This document shows, in pieces, positions 1-12,784 of a stretch of DNA of 64,000 bases. The notes below the pieces were generated by a model. The model searched no databases. It worked only from the letters and a program-made list of their open reading frames with translations, and was not told the origin of the DNA. The stretch comes from Mya arenaria (lineage: Eukaryota > Mollusca > Bivalvia > Myida > Myidae). Where the stretch lies: NCBI RefSeq assembly GCF_026914265.1, contig NC_069134.1, positions 68,255,594-68,319,593 of the forward strand. The letters are read 5' to 3'. Both the position numbers and the translations under genes were made by a program. Position 1 is the first letter of the stretch. Every line of letters begins with the position of its first letter.

Positions 1-31
1 ACGCTTTACCCTTATTTTGACGACAGTCTCT

Positions 32-277
32 TCAATAGTAAACGGTGAGACATAAACCACAAAAATCCACCAGCGCTTTCGTACTTTTAATATCCGGAAA
101 ACGGATATCTACGGAAACACCCGAAGTGACGCTCTTGCGGGGGAGTATCTTGACACCGTTCAGATTTTCTTGATCAAACAAATCGATCTCCAAAATCAAA
201 CAAGTTTTATCAATGGCATTTTTGTTTTTGTTGAAGGAGGCTATTTTCGGGTGAATCTCGTGAAGCTCTTTGGTACG
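32..277 (-). other. Open reading frame fragment, possible exon
   Basis: On the minus strand a frame without an ATG stays open for about 81 codons and ends at a TGA at 34-32. The translation is mixed and globular-looking, with short motifs such as ILEIDLFDQENLNG and VDIRFPDIKSTKALV, and no low-complexity run. I do not recognise the family. No convincing acceptor or start was found inside the open stretch, so it may be a terminal exon whose upstream part lies to the right, or a decayed repeat fragment. It is kept because its composition looks more protein-like than the surrounding AT-rich DNA. Confidence 0.2.
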
Positions 278-282
278 TCAAA

Positions 283-880
283 CGAGGTCAGGGGGGATTT
301 AGGACAGGGCTATAATCCATGTCCTTCATACTTATGTGAATGGTCTCCTTCTCATAAATGTGCATAAGTAAACAAATTAAAAGAAGAATCCTGAAAAAGG
401 GAACTTCACTTTGATTATTTTGTGTAATATTTACTTTTGTGAACAAAAAAGTGCGCCCAGTTTAATACGTAACTGTTTTCTCCACGGAAAACCAGAAATA
501 CTGAAATTGTATTATGATTCGCATATTATTATACAATGGACGTAATATAAATATATTGCAAAACATATCTGCAACATCATTATAAGAGTGATAAATTAGA
601 CGTATTTTCGTGGGACAATTTTATTTTAAAATTGTTATTCATGCGCCACCAAGCGCGCAGCTGCTCGCTTACAAATTTCCGACATGAACAAAAATAATTT
701 GCAAACAGAATGTTAAGTGCAATGACAAGATTTACAACTAATCCGGTATTGCGTCGGTGCAGATTTCAGATCTCACTCCCTCGCTTGACCTACTGAATGT
801 TTACAAAGTTCCAGTATGGTGATCCAGGAATGTTGAGTAAGAATCGTGAGAGAAACAAGCTTTGATGTTGTCATGCGAGT
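283..880. other. No feature seen
   Basis: AT-rich DNA with short reading frames only. I see no splice-bounded exon, tandem repeat or inverted repeat here. Confidence 0.5.
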
Positions 881-1710
881 TTTGAGATGAATTAGCCTTA
901 TTTGTATATTGAGAGCCTTACTTAACGAGATGGTCCATTTGGTTGACATAAGACGGAATGAACGAAGATCACCAATTAAAGTGACACACTTATTCAAAGT
1001 CAATATATACACATGTATAACAAACATAGCTTTTGATTTATAAACCTTTAACCCTTTAACTACATACTAAATAATGCATTTATGAAAAATGTTCAATACT
1101 GATAAGAAAATTGTAACCGTGTATGTAATAGCTGAAACGCAAAAATATTAAATGTCTGGTTTGTGCTAAAATATTTACTGTGATCTACTATATCGTCTCA
1201 TAAGGTTAGAAATACCGTGTTTTCTACACTTTTCATTCAAATTAAACACGGTATCCTTAATAAAAACCGTTGTTTTCGACATGTATTTATTCTTGTTGGT
1301 ATATCAAAACAATTGATTAAATTGTGGTAAAGCTTATTTGGGAGTAAGAGTGCATCTTTAAGCATTCGAAGAATCGCTAAGACCATACATTAAGCAAGTA
1401 CTAAAATGAGAGGGTCCATTTTGGTTGACTTTAGACTGAATGAACTAAGAACATCAACTTAAGCATTCGCGGGGGGGGGGGGGGGGGCGTTAAGACCATC
1501 CAGTAAGCTATTACTTATATGGCATGGTCCATTTGCTTCACTTAAGACTATAAGACTGAATGAACGAAGAATTTTAAATTAAGCATTCGCGGAAGCGTTC
1601 ATACCATCCAGTAAGCTGTCATTTTAATGAGATGCTCAATTTGATTGACTTAAGAGGGCACGAACGTTGATCATCCAAAAATTATTCGCGTGGAGGCGTT
1701 GGACCCATCC
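880..1710. repeat. Degenerate tandem repeat, about 120-bp unit
   Basis: Phrases such as gagatggtccatttggttgac followed by taagac.gaatgaacgaaga recur at about 925, 1410, 1510 and 1625, with AAGCATTCGCGG and GACCATCCAGTAAGCT between them. This gives roughly four diverged copies. A 17-base G run lies at about 1471-1487 inside one copy. No coding potential is evident. Confidence 0.6.
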
Positions 1711-3985
1711 AGTTAGCTGCTTGTATCTTTGGATGATTGTACATTGGGTTGCATTTGCAAGAGTTCGTGTTATACAACCGACATGTTCTGAACTGACCTC
1801 AAAACAGAACATGGCGATGTCAAATCAATACAGCTGTCGTTTAATTTAAACATTTAAACCTGTATTTCAAACAGGAAAAAAATAAAATAATAAAATTAGG
1901 AAATAAACATTATAACCACAGAGTTTATCTGAATTTGTAAGAACAAGTGAAAATACTAAAACGACTTATTTTTTTTATAAAAGTGTAACCTTTCACTTGG
2001 CGAGTTTAAAATGTGGAGTTTAAAAGCAAGTTTGTATTTTTGGTATTCCAGTATTCACAAAGTCACGATTTAAGGAAAACTCCGATCTTATTTTTTCGCT
2101 TAAAAGGTTGCTATGACGTCAATGCGATTAAAGATGCAGTGGTAGTTTCGATTCTAAAAATATCGGGTATATATACCAGCTCCATTGATAAAATGCTGCA
2201 TCATTTATGAAATAAACTCACAGCTAATCAGTGTGCGCTTAGTTTCATCGCCAGTGCAAACAATTCATGATAAACAATGTTTCAATTAGGAGTTTGAATG
2301 ACAGGAGTTTGGTAGTTTGCGTCTAACCACAGTTAAATACCCCCATCGCTTACTTCAGTCGAAATAAGCTATTATTTGAGCTGAAAATTCTCTTTCATTA
2401 AGTTAAAGAACCACTTTATTATAATTAATCTTAATTATGTGCATCACCTTAACCAGTCTGTTTACCATACTGCAACATAATTGCGTTATAAACATACATA
2501 TTTTGATATACCATACAACAATACTATAATGTATATTCCCTACTGATATAATACAAAATGAATGGGGGATTTTCGCATTTACAACACACTTGGCATATAA
2601 AAAAATAATTCCATGTGTTAAGACAATGTACTTATGTAGAATGCTTAATAAACGTCTGTTCTGTTCGGTTCCGTTCTTTTTTGTTCTGTCCTTAATTCAG
2701 AGCAGGGCTTTTAGATTGTAATTGCGATTTCATTGTAATACCTTAATTGTAAAAACCAGCACAATACAAGTCAGACGTCTTGCTTCGCATACACTTTGAA
2801 TGATTGTTTTTAATATATTTTGGGACGATAAGGCAGAATCTGATATGTACGAATGCAGCACGATTTATATGTAGAAACAACATTGGTATTTTTTAAGAGG
2901 TCATGAACCCATTTTGGGGCTCGTACCGGCGACCGACGAGGTGAGTTGCGGGCATGAATCACTCCATCGTCTATAAATACCATACCCAATGGTCCTAGTT
3001 ATTATATAATTATACATGTCGGACCATTTAATGCACCCCATTTCATTCGGGTCGACCCAAGTTGAGCGCATTTATTTTCTATACTGATCCCTCGCTCCTT
3101 AAACTGTCATGGTATCTATGATGTAAGCATAAATAGTTCACTTTCCCATACGCAAACTAGAGTCTACAATTACAGAAAAAATTCACAAACGTTTCCCTCG
3201 TAAGATGATGCGTATTAAGTATTACTTGATTAGCTTATTATGACAGTGCAAGTTTAATTCCCAGTTCTGAAGACTTCAAATAAGGCATTTACGTTACAAT
3301 ATTATATGGAAATTTTATGTGTATCTTTATAACTTCTTTATAATCTAATAGACATGCAAATGTTAATACAAGCTGCATTTTGTATTTATAAACATCTGAT
3401 TGTATCGTATCTAACACTGGATATCTGAAGTAATTTAAATTCAAATACTTGAAATATTTTAAACAGAAAAAAGCTATTGTTTAATTTTTAATCAGCGATT
3501 GATTAGTTTTATAGCTCGACTCAAATGTACCTAATCGACACTGTTGACATGACTCGAGTCTTGTTAGCTATTATTTATATAAACTACATGCTTAGTAATA
3601 CCAGACATTGTACAGCGATGTGAACGCTACATGATAGTTTCTCAAAATACTGAAACCGCACTGTTTACTTCAGTATTTATACTGTGCTATATTTAGGCGC
3701 CAGAAAACATAACTTTACCCAACATACTGTAGAAAACTTCCGGTTATTCATTCTTGTTACTCATCAACAAGGAAATTATTGTTACAGCAATAGTATAAGT
3801 ACAACACTTTAAAAGTTTAATAATTTGTACTTAAAGAAAAACTTTATCAATGGTTGTGTAAGAATGTAAAATGAACTAAAACTGTAATATATGTGAATAA
3901 ATCATTACATGGTAATAAGTTATAACCACCAGTTGAATGGCTTGAGAAGAAAGATATTTTTGTTAACCATACCAGCGGTAGAGCG
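1711..3985. other. No gene seen
   Basis: AT-rich sequence with scattered short frames. A GC-richer island around 2915-2960 has no recognisable tRNA fold or exon. Nothing else stands out. Confidence 0.5.
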
Positions 3986-3995
3986 GACATTGAAA

Positions 3996-4207
3996 ATAGT
4001 AATTGACCTTGAACCCTTGACTTGACCTTGAACCCGTCTTGACCTTGGACCCTTGACCTGACATTGAACCCTTGACTTCACTTTGGACCCTCGATTTTGA
4101 CATAGTATCCTTGACTTGACCTTGAACCCTTGACTTGACTTTGAACCATTGACTTGACCTTGAACCATTGACTTGACATTGGACCCTTGACTTGACCTTG
4201 AACCCTT
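3996..4207. repeat. Minisatellite of 9/18-bp units rich in TGACCTTGA
   Basis: The motif ccttgacttgaccttgaac is repeated with drift. By eye five exact copies of TGACCTTGA occur; its complement TCAAGGTCA is the classical extended half-site bound by NR5A/SF-1 and ERR nuclear receptors. The minus-strand frame through it encodes only a low-complexity K/S/G/Q repeat, so it is treated as non-coding. Confidence 0.7.
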
Positions 4208-5215
4208 CACCTACAGCAGAAGCATGCTCTGTGCATGTCGTCCCAAAATGTTGAATGTGCTAATATCTAGAGTAAAGGAATGGACACGAACTCAAGAATC
4301 GTATGATACCAACTTTTGACCTATGTATGGCGAGTACGGAATTGGTCAGTTGTGTGTAATTGATGATGGAACTCTAACTGCTGACCTCTTAGTTCGACCT
4401 TGACCTTAAATTGACGCAGCTGTGAACATTTAGGCCAAATTACTGGGAGAAAAAAACCCCGTAGGACTGGAGATGTTTTGGATGTGACACACATACGCTT
4501 ACTTTTGACCACTTTGAGAACGTGTATGACCTTGTATTGGTAGTAACAGGCTTTCTAGCACGTGTCACCATTATCGACACGTGACCGTAAAATGACTAGA
4601 CACGTGCGCCAATAAATTCCAGTCCTCCAGAACTGTTTTGTTGTATTTTCAAAGTGGCCGCATCCTTCACCAGCGTTCACATTTGCCTAGGTTTAGCGTT
4701 TTACATGCCAATTATGAGGTTGACACGCCATTGTTCACCTTCTCAACCTGTTTTGTATCAGGTTATGCAAATTATTTGGTGAAATAGAATACTTATTGTT
4801 TAGAATTATTTACACCAGACCCATATATGACCATTATATAGACTCCAAGCACCAAAGTTTAGTTCTTATTCTTGGTGAATTTTCGGGGCTGAAAATGCGC
4901 CTTCCTTAACCTACTCCTTTGATCGCATACAACATATTCAAACACTTTCAACAATCAAAACATGAAACAGCTCTTTGTACTTTTCTCATTTCTCATTCAT
5001 GAAAACATGCTTTTAAGTATGAATTTCATAAGAATGGTGATTTGGCAAGTGGAGATTTGACATGTATTTCCTTATGATACACAAAATCATGTCGTCTGCG
5101 GTTAATATGTTTGCGCATGTCAATTATGGAGAGTTAATTATGTATTTGCCAATTATAATTCATATTTCATTTTCATATTCCTTCTCCTTCTTATATACCT
5201 CCACCACAACCAACA
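4208..5215. other. No gene seen
   Basis: AT-rich sequence with further scattered TGACCTTGACC motifs near 4395-4410. No exon or tandem array can be supported. Confidence 0.5.
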
Positions 5216-5220
5216 CCATC

Positions 5221-5230
5221 ACTAGCAGCA

Positions 5231-5270
<40 letters not shown>

Positions 5271-5343
5271 CAACAAGAAAAAGAAAAAAATATCAACAAC
5301 ACCATCCTTACCATCCCAGCAACATCTTAATGTCATCTTCATG

Positions 5344-5378
<35 letters not shown>

Positions 5379-5385
5379 TCTCCGA
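5221..5385. repeat. Trinucleotide microsatellites (AGC)n and (ATC)n
   Basis: An (AGC)n tract at about 5224-5268 is followed by an A-rich spacer and a (TCA)n tract at about 5339-5378. The plus-strand frame across them reads as poly-serine and the minus strand as poly-leucine, neither of which looks like a real gene. Confidence 0.85.
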
Positions 5386-5439
5386 ACCGGCTCCTACTCC
5401 TACTCCTTCCTCTTCTTAACCCATCGGAAGTGATTTCAA

Positions 5440-5965
5440 GCCTGCCTTTGCTATATAACAGTTATGAAATTGATATCAGTGGAAGTTTCGTCGAGTAGCG
5501 ACCCAGATGCAGAAGTCAAGTACGTTACAAGTAGTGAGCCATAGCGAATGCATTCAGCTTATACCACCGACGCAAAAAATGCCAGCTGACGGTTTAACAT
5601 TTATTGTATTGCTTAATATACGTTTTTTTATGTTTCTATTGATTGTAAATATACGCTGAACGTCCCATTATTGCCCGCGGTTGTAATGTTTACTTCTAAC
5701 TTAACTCATCATGTTTATCAAAGCTTGTGAAATGTTCGTTTAAATTGAAATTGGGGGGGGGGGGGGGGGGGGGGGAACTGGCTAACTGCGTCTTGAGTTA
5801 AGATTTAAGTAAATATTGTATGAATTTCGTTGTTTAAAAGCCAGTCATTTAATAGCGTAAATTAGGAAAACATTAAATTTAGTTGTGTATCTTAAATTCT
5901 CTGTGCAAGGAGGGTCTGTTTCATCATATTTAATAAAAAAAATCAGCTTTGGAAATACTACAATC
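5440..5965. other. No gene seen; G homopolymer
   Basis: AT-rich DNA interrupted by a run of about 22 G residues at 5753-5775. No other feature seen. Confidence 0.55.
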
Positions 5966-5969
5966 TGAG

Positions 5970-6440
5970 ATGTCTCGCCGTTTAAATAGATCTGATTTTG
6001 AAGCATCATCAAGACAGTTCTTCATACATTGTCCTATTATAGTTTTAAAAAAAACGTGTTCAGCCTTGCGCCATACTGAAGGTCTTATTTCGAATGATCA
6101 TTTGAAGAGTCGTCTGCGCATTTTCCGAGAATAGCTAAATGACGTTTTCAGCTTTGTGCCATCTTTGAATTATCATTTGAACAGTCTTCTGCGCATTTTC
6201 CAAGTAAAGCTAAATGGTATTGTCAGCCTTATGCCATCCTAAAGATCTAATTTTTAATTAACATTAAAACAGTCATCAATAAATGACTTTGTCAGCATTG
6301 AGCCATCCTTAAGATCTAATTTTGAATTAACATTAAAACAGTCGTCAGCGCATTTTCCAACTAAAGCTAAATGACATGATCAACCTTGCGCCATTGTTAG
6401 ATCTTATTAAACAGTTTCCTCACATTTTCCGATTATAGCT
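5970..6440. repeat. Degenerate tandem repeat, about 100-bp unit
   Basis: Phrases cagtc.tc.gcgcattttcc, agctaaatgac and gccatcctaaagatcta recur four times with indels. Copies differ considerably, so the array is old. Non-coding. Confidence 0.5.
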
Positions 6441-7336
6441 GAAATATGCTGAAAGAAAGTTGACTTATAACTTATTTCTGGAACATCCAGCAATAACATT
6501 ATCAACTATTTCGACCTTGATTCCATATATGTCCATAATAGGCGCCGACCCTACCCTTTATATACCCTGTTGAATAATAAGTAATGAATATAAGGTCCAT
6601 ACATAAAGCTTATACAATTGAAATACAAATAAAAAAGCGTACCTACTCTTCCAGTTTTTGAACAATATGTAACCTTTACCATACACAAAAATGGCATTAT
6701 TATCGTACAACTAAATTATACAAATGTAAGGTATGCATTAATAGGTTCGAGCCAGAAGTCGAACTTATTGTTTCGTGGGTAGGCAACCTGATCGCCACTA
6801 AATAATCATGACATAAATCTAGATCTATATCTCGTTTGTCCATGTTAAATGAAAGGTCAAGCACGCATATTACAGAAGAACGAACTGGTTGGAATTGGTC
6901 AGAGATTCTGTGTATGGTTCCCGACCTCAGCATCCGAACCAACTCAACCACACTCCACTGAAATAGCGCAGCAGACGGAAGTTATCTTCTGCACCTATGT
7001 ATTCATTAAAGGGGAAATTATGATTCCAACAGGTGAATATAATTATTGAGAGTAATAAAATCATTATGTTGGTCATAAAAACACTGTAAAACCATGAAGT
7101 CATTACAGAAAGTTTTTTTTCAGTAACAGTTGTAATTCAAAATAAAAAATCGATCCCTGTCAAACGTTTGTCTGTTTAAGGGCCTCCGGACCCTTACTTC
7201 ACGACTACACGTGTTCCTTAAATTAATAGGCCCCTATCAATTAAACATAGTGACCGTGTCATGTCAGAAACAATGAACGTCGTAATATTGAGTGTAACAA
7301 GTGTGCTTACATAAAAATGCATTTTTTAAAGAGAAT
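6441..7336. other. No gene seen
   Basis: AT-rich DNA. Two short overlapping frames on opposite strands around 6700-7050 resemble nothing known and have no splice context. Confidence 0.45.
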
Positions 7337-7542
7337 CTGGCCCCAATTTCTCGATACTTCTTAAGCTTAACAGGCTTAAGTAGCTTATTTTTCTATTGAT
7401 TGTGATTATCATAATGATTATTCCTGTCTAAAGTATAAAAAAAACTCTTAAAGAAGTTTATATTATGCAATTTATAGAACACCAAAAATAGTGAGCTTAG
7501 CTTAATCCTGCTATAAGGGAAGTTTCGAGAAATCGGGGCCAG
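7337..7542. mobile_element. MITE with GGCCCC-type terminal inverted repeats
   Basis: The ends CTGGCCCCAATTTCTCGATAC and, in reverse complement, CTGGCCCCGATTTCTCGAAAC are inverted repeats of about 24 bp enclosing 206 bp. The inside is AT-rich with a second weak inverted pair (cttaagcttaacaggcttaag / gagcttagcttaatcctg). There is no coding sequence. A related terminus (cagaaatcggggcc) occurs alone near 9152. The superfamily is not assigned because the target duplication is unclear. Confidence 0.65.
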
Positions 7543-9190
7543 GGTTTTATGAAGTTCACATACTCGTACTACCGAAATATTGCATGATGGTCATCTTGAA
7601 AGTAAAAGTCTCCAAAGTTTCCGAAGCATCAGTATTGCCAGTATTGACGCTATGATATAGTGTTTAGAGAAAGAAGTAGGGGCGGCCATGAGGATTTGAC
7701 TTTAGAGGGACGCACTTTAGGGGCACACCTTGCATGGGGCGTACGCTTCATTCCATAGGAATCTCCAAATATTTCTTTAACCTTGATGGGTTTTTGGGTC
7801 TCCCCAAATAATTAGTTTAGACATTTCTGGTCTAAGTTGGTGCATTTTGTATATTTTAGTTAAATATTACCGTTTAAAACCTTGAAATGTATTGATTTTA
7901 CCAATATAACTTCCCATCTTATTAACCGACGCTGTATTAAACATGTATAAAGTATGTTGTAACGAATGTTACCATGGAAATTAAAGGTAGTTGTTGTTGT
8001 TATTGTTGTTGTTGGCGTCCCAGCACGGTTTTAATTGAACTTGAGAGCGCGCTAAAATTTTGAAACAGTCATAAATATCAGATTGATATTTTTACTTCGG
8101 TCCTGAAACTGAGAAATATTATTGTTATTTCACTAACACATCTCTATAATTAACCGGAGCGAATATATTTAATTGTTTGTTTTTCCTTCCCGAGTTCAAA
8201 TGTTACATAACCAGTTTGAACTCACGTTTTATCGCCACTCGAAACAACGTGCGACACTGAATCATTGGTGTACAGTGATATTGTCAACAGTTACACAATA
8301 CCCAACGTGCTAATGTTAACAGGTTCGCTAAAGTGGCATTGCACCATCTTAGCTCCTCCTGTCGCTAAGTATGTCTTCGATCCTTAAAGAAATGCAAGAA
8401 TATCTCACGTACGATTATTTTTGAGTCGAAACTGGTTCTGAAGTTGTTCAGGGAGCGAGGTACGGGAAAAATCGTGAAAACTTTCCTTAATTATTTTTTT
8501 TTTCCTAGAAAAATAGCATACATTATTTTGATGGAAATTTTCCACACAGAGCTTATACAGTTTTGAAGAAATGCTTTATCTATTAAACCCAGAAACATGT
8601 TTTTCCTACCATACACGTTCCTGTCTTATATTTTACTGTCCGTCTGTCTTTTTTGTCATTATGTCTTAGATGGAGTTAATACAATCAAAGCTATAGGTGG
8701 CTATACACTTCAAAGGTGTTCTCGAACATTCTGGAAAACTTCACAGTTTACTTCATCGCCCTAATTCCTGGTCATGCTGGCCTCACAATATAAACTGTTT
8801 CTACCAATGTGATATATATCGGTGTAAAACATCTGCAAACTGTTAACGAAACTTTAGATCTGGTTCCAAATTCTGGAACAATCTTGAGCCCCTTATGACC
8901 GGATCAAGCTCAGCTCACTATTTTTGTTTTGGTATTGATGTTATTTGACTATTGACTTTGTTGATACAGGTCTAATAAAAAGTATCTGTTCTATTCTGTT
9001 CGGTATAGCTTGTGTTGTAATATCATTTTGAAGAGATCCTAGTCTTCTTTTTGGTAATCACGATAAACCAATCTCCATCCAGTAAAACCAGGTTTAAGTA
9101 ATTTGGCTTGCTGAAGCATGATACCTTAGTTTGTTAGGCTTAAGACCTTTCCAGAAATCGGGGCCTGTGTATTATACTGGAATAAGTAAA
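7543..9190. other. No gene seen
   Basis: AT-rich intergenic DNA downstream of the KLF gene's 3' end. A solitary MITE-like terminus sits near 9150. No exon can be supported. Confidence 0.45.
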
Positions 9191-9199
9191 GAGGACAAA

Positions 9200-10831
9200 A
9201 TAATAAAAATATAACAGTTTATTTGCTCAAAATAACATTTTACCCGGTTGCCCGGATTTTGCTCAAATATGGCTCAATGAATACAATAATATCACCAGGA
9301 AATCGTACACTATTTTCATACGAATGTCTAAACAAACATGGCATCTTCTAATGAAATGAATGAATGGCAGTAAATTATACATGCTTCTATTTCGTTGTCT
9401 AAATTAATTCGTTGTTAAATGTTAATCATCGATATCTGATAGAATGATATTAAAGTAAATGGCACAAGTGTTTACAAATTCAAAGTTTTGACTAGCATAG
9501 CACTTAGTTATTGAAGAAAACAAGAAATATGAAAGATAACAGAGGCGAGTGTAGCACTGCGCCATTGTAACGGAAGTAACAAATATATATATCAACTTCA
9601 ATCTATAAGAAACAGGTAAGCAAAAATTGGAACTCAAAGCAACTAATAAATAAATACAATTTACAACAAAGTACATTCTCAAAATGTCCACACTATTTCA
9701 AACTAAATTCCAAGTCTGTGGCTGCTGTGTATTTTATCCAAGAATAAAATATTTCATTGCATGACGGCTAAGATGTTTGCTAAGAATTTCTGGTTAAATA
9801 TGGAATATTTATAACTAATCTATAAGAGTATAGTAATTAAGACTTACTGCACGTGGAAGGTGCTCCCACGTGCAATTTAGTCATGTGACCTAAAAGGTCT
9901 ACAGAGAAACTTCGCCACGAGTCACAAAGATGTTTTGAACACATTCAATTGCACATAGATTCAATATGGTGATTTAAAAATATTCATAAGGCTGCTTAAT
10001 TAAGCAACTGTTTAGGCACGGTTATCATAATAAAGTTGTTAAGCACTTTGTAAGTTAAAGCTATAGAAAATAACTATATTAAACATACAAAAATATATCA
10101 AATTTAAAGCAAATATAGTTGGTAGCACTTTTCTTCCTTAGCTAAGCGCAGTCGCTGTTTTGATTAAGGCTTTATATAAACGTATACATTTTATAATAAA
10201 ACATTACACCATTCTGTATAAAATACTTTCCGGTGTTTAAACTTGCAAAACAAAAATAAAATAATCAATAATATCAAAGTAACAATGAATATGAAAACCA
10301 GATGTAACAATTAATCTTGCGACCAGTAACAAAAACAAAAAACAACAGAAATGAAAGCAGAGTTTTAACCAACGAAATGGCTGCCTTTGAAACAACTTTT
10401 ACAACAAGTCGTCCTTTAATAATTATATCAACACGTCTGCTTCCATTTCTTATCGCTTGGTCTCAATACATAAACCATGTATCGTATTTGAACGAATATC
10501 TACACCTCAGAGCACCCGCCTAAACTGTATGCCAACATGGGGCGACCAGCACCGCTTAGTTGACCTACCAAGGCCAAGGTGAAGCCATCTCTGACAAAAC
10601 CTGAACCCGTCTTTATGCAAAAATCGCGCATAAAAAATAATCATATTCAATACAACGCGCTGACTATAGAACTATTCAACACAACATTTTACAAAATGTT
10701 GGTCTAAATATAAATAGTCTCCTTCATTTAAAAACTAGGATCAGTGTTCCTATCAAAAGAGTTCACCAACGTAACAAGCACCGGTTGGGCTTCCGATCAG
10801 ATCACAGTAGCTGAAACGCTTTTACAGTCTT
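9200..10831 (-). other. Probable KLF 3' untranslated region
   Basis: The DNA directly after the KLF stop codon on the minus strand is AT-rich and contains many ATTTA pentamers on the sense strand, as expected of an unstable transcription-factor mRNA. A sense-strand AATAAA about 1.6 kb beyond the stop (plus-strand gtttatttgctc near 9220) could be the polyadenylation signal. Other AATAAA-like hexamers lie closer to the stop, so the end is uncertain. The AT-rich short frames here are ignored. Confidence 0.35.
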
Positions 10832-12647
10832 TCATATGTGGCGTTTCATGTGGAGTGACAGATGATCGCTGCGTGAAAACGCTCGCTCACAGAGATGGCA
10901 CTGGAACGGCCGATCGCCGGTGTGCTTCCGGAAGTGACGCGTTAGTTCGTCCGATCGCGCGAACTTCCATCCGCATCCTTTCCACGTGCAACAGTAGGGC
11001 TTTTCTCCTGTGTGCGTGCGCAGATGTGCCTTGAGGTGAGAGCTCTTAGTGTAGGTCTTGCTACATCCGGGATGCGTACAAGTATGCGTAGTCTGGCGTT
11101 TGCGGCCCCACGTGCGACGCCCGCGCTTCTTCGGTTGCACGACTGTTGGGTCCATAATGCTTTGCGGTAAGGTGAGCATGTCGACGAATTGTCGCGGCGA
11201 CGTCGGTGGGGTAATCATGTTAGGCGGAAGTTGCGTAATGTGTCCGTGCATCGCCTGTTGCGCAAGAAGGAACTGTTGATAATGCTGCTGTTGTTGATAA
11301 CTTAGACCCGCATGGGGGATGGATCCCGCCAACCGCATTTGTGGGTGCGTCATTGCCTGTGACATGTGCGACATTGCGGGTAAGCACTTGCCGTGGTACA
11401 TTTCGTGCGCCTTGGAGTTTGGAATGTTCATTGAGTACGACATATGGGTTTGCTGCGGAGACACTGGCGCGCACGAGTGATGAATAGAAGACGGCACGGA
11501 GGCGTTAACATTAAACGATGCGCACGAGCTGCTCGAGTATTCTTGCTTTACTTGTTTATTAAAGTCCATTTTATTCGATTCCACTTCGGGACATAGTGAA
11601 GGCATAGTATCCATAGCACCACTATTACAACTGTCATACTTAATATCAGGTATGTCCAAGAAACTTGAGGAAAAGTCTGGGAGGCCTTCAACAAGGCCGG
11701 GTTCCTGCTTGATTTTACAACTCATTTCATCTTGATACATCGACATGTTATTGTCCACAGTATTTGACAAAATGAAGTCCAGATCTAGTAAATCATCGTA
11801 CAGTTCCTGATTGACTCCTGCTGGCGCCGGTGATCCTGTGCAGGCACTTCCGGGGCTGCTGCACGAGTAATTTGATATCGGGGATTCAGGGGTCTGCGCC
11901 GGTGACAAGGGGCTGCCCAGCTGGTCCACACAGTGGTTGTTGCTGTGGATATACCGCTCAATCTCGCTCCAACTCTGCAAAAATAAAATATAAAACTATG
12001 ACTACACACGAACATCTGAAGTACCAGCAAGATCTGTCTGATGCGCTGATTACATTAAGCGCGCAAAAGATGCGAGTAACTAGACTGTAACGCGATATAG
12101 TCCATTTCAATTGGAGGGGTGATCAGAAATGTTTAAAACAAAACTGGTATTTGTTTGAAGATAATTAAAGTTGCAAAGTGATCAATGGCTTGCTGTTTAT
12201 TTATTTTTTTAGTCAATGTTCTTATTAGTCTAGAAGTTTAATTGGTTGATCACGTTTACCTTTATAATACCTTCTTCGAAATGAATGCAAATAACATAAC
12301 GATACACTTATATTTTTAAGAAAAAATGAACATTTAAAAAATCGTTCAAGTATCCACTTCGACGTTAAAAATCAAGAAATCAAGTTAAAACTACTATCAA
12401 AGTTCAATAAAGTTTTAAAAGCGTTTAATAAAGTTTTAAGAATGCAATTCAGAGTCGGACTCTGTTTAAACTGCGGAATTGCTTTGGTATGCAAGCTTTA
12501 TTTTAACAGTTGAAATAATGTACAATATTATTTTAAAGTAAGTAAATCACCAATGTTGACCATAATCAGTCGCTTAACTTAAGTGAAAGTAGAAATTTAT
12601 CTTACCTCGGCCATCTCTTGATATTCGTGTCCAAGACTGTCTAACAT
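10832..12647 (-). CDS. KLF4: Krueppel-like transcription factor, KLF1/2/4 group (two coding exons)
   Basis: Sequence-specific nuclear activator/repressor that binds GC- or CACCC-boxes. Coding exon 1 is 12647-12606 (starts [14 protein letters not shown], donor GAG|GTAAG) and exon 2 is 11974-10832 (acceptor TTTTTGCAG|AGT), phase 0, giving 394 residues. Three C2H2 fingers lie at about 311-335, 341-365 and 371-394, with the family linkers TGEKP and TGDRP and the RSDELTRH and RSDHLSLH helices; the protein ends six residues after HLSLH. A basic nuclear localisation stretch [13 protein letters not shown] (about 296-308) precedes finger 1, matching vertebrate KLF4. An acidic motif [12 protein letters not shown] near residues 73-85 is almost identical to the KLF4 activation domain, and two SUMO-type sites follow (IKQE, K103; VKQE, K157). 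All three fingers sit in one exon. The group assignment is firm; one-to-one orthology with KLF4 rather than KLF2 is inferred. Confidence 0.94.
11975..12605 (-). other. KLF intron 1
   Basis: A 631-bp GT-AG intron between the 14-codon first coding exon and the main exon. It is AT-rich and shows no repeat or embedded exon. Confidence 0.85.
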
Positions 12648-12784
12648 AATTTATTTCTCAAGATATTATCTAATGTATAATAACTATTTGCATGTAGGAT
12701 CACAAAATTGTACAAGTGTCCGTTCGGAATGCAATTCCAATACAATTTGAGTACTGTATGAAATGTACTTACTGTTATGAGTGT

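Noticed and set aside
2915-2960. GC-richer stretch as a possible tRNA
   Set aside because: No cloverleaf or box A/B spacing could be drawn.
5062-5433. Serine-rich 123-codon frame
   Set aside because: Made almost entirely of AGC and TCA microsatellites; no homologous core.
10744-11279. Plus-strand frames opposite the KLF zinc fingers
   Set aside because: Cys-rich shadows of the conserved minus-strand finger codons.
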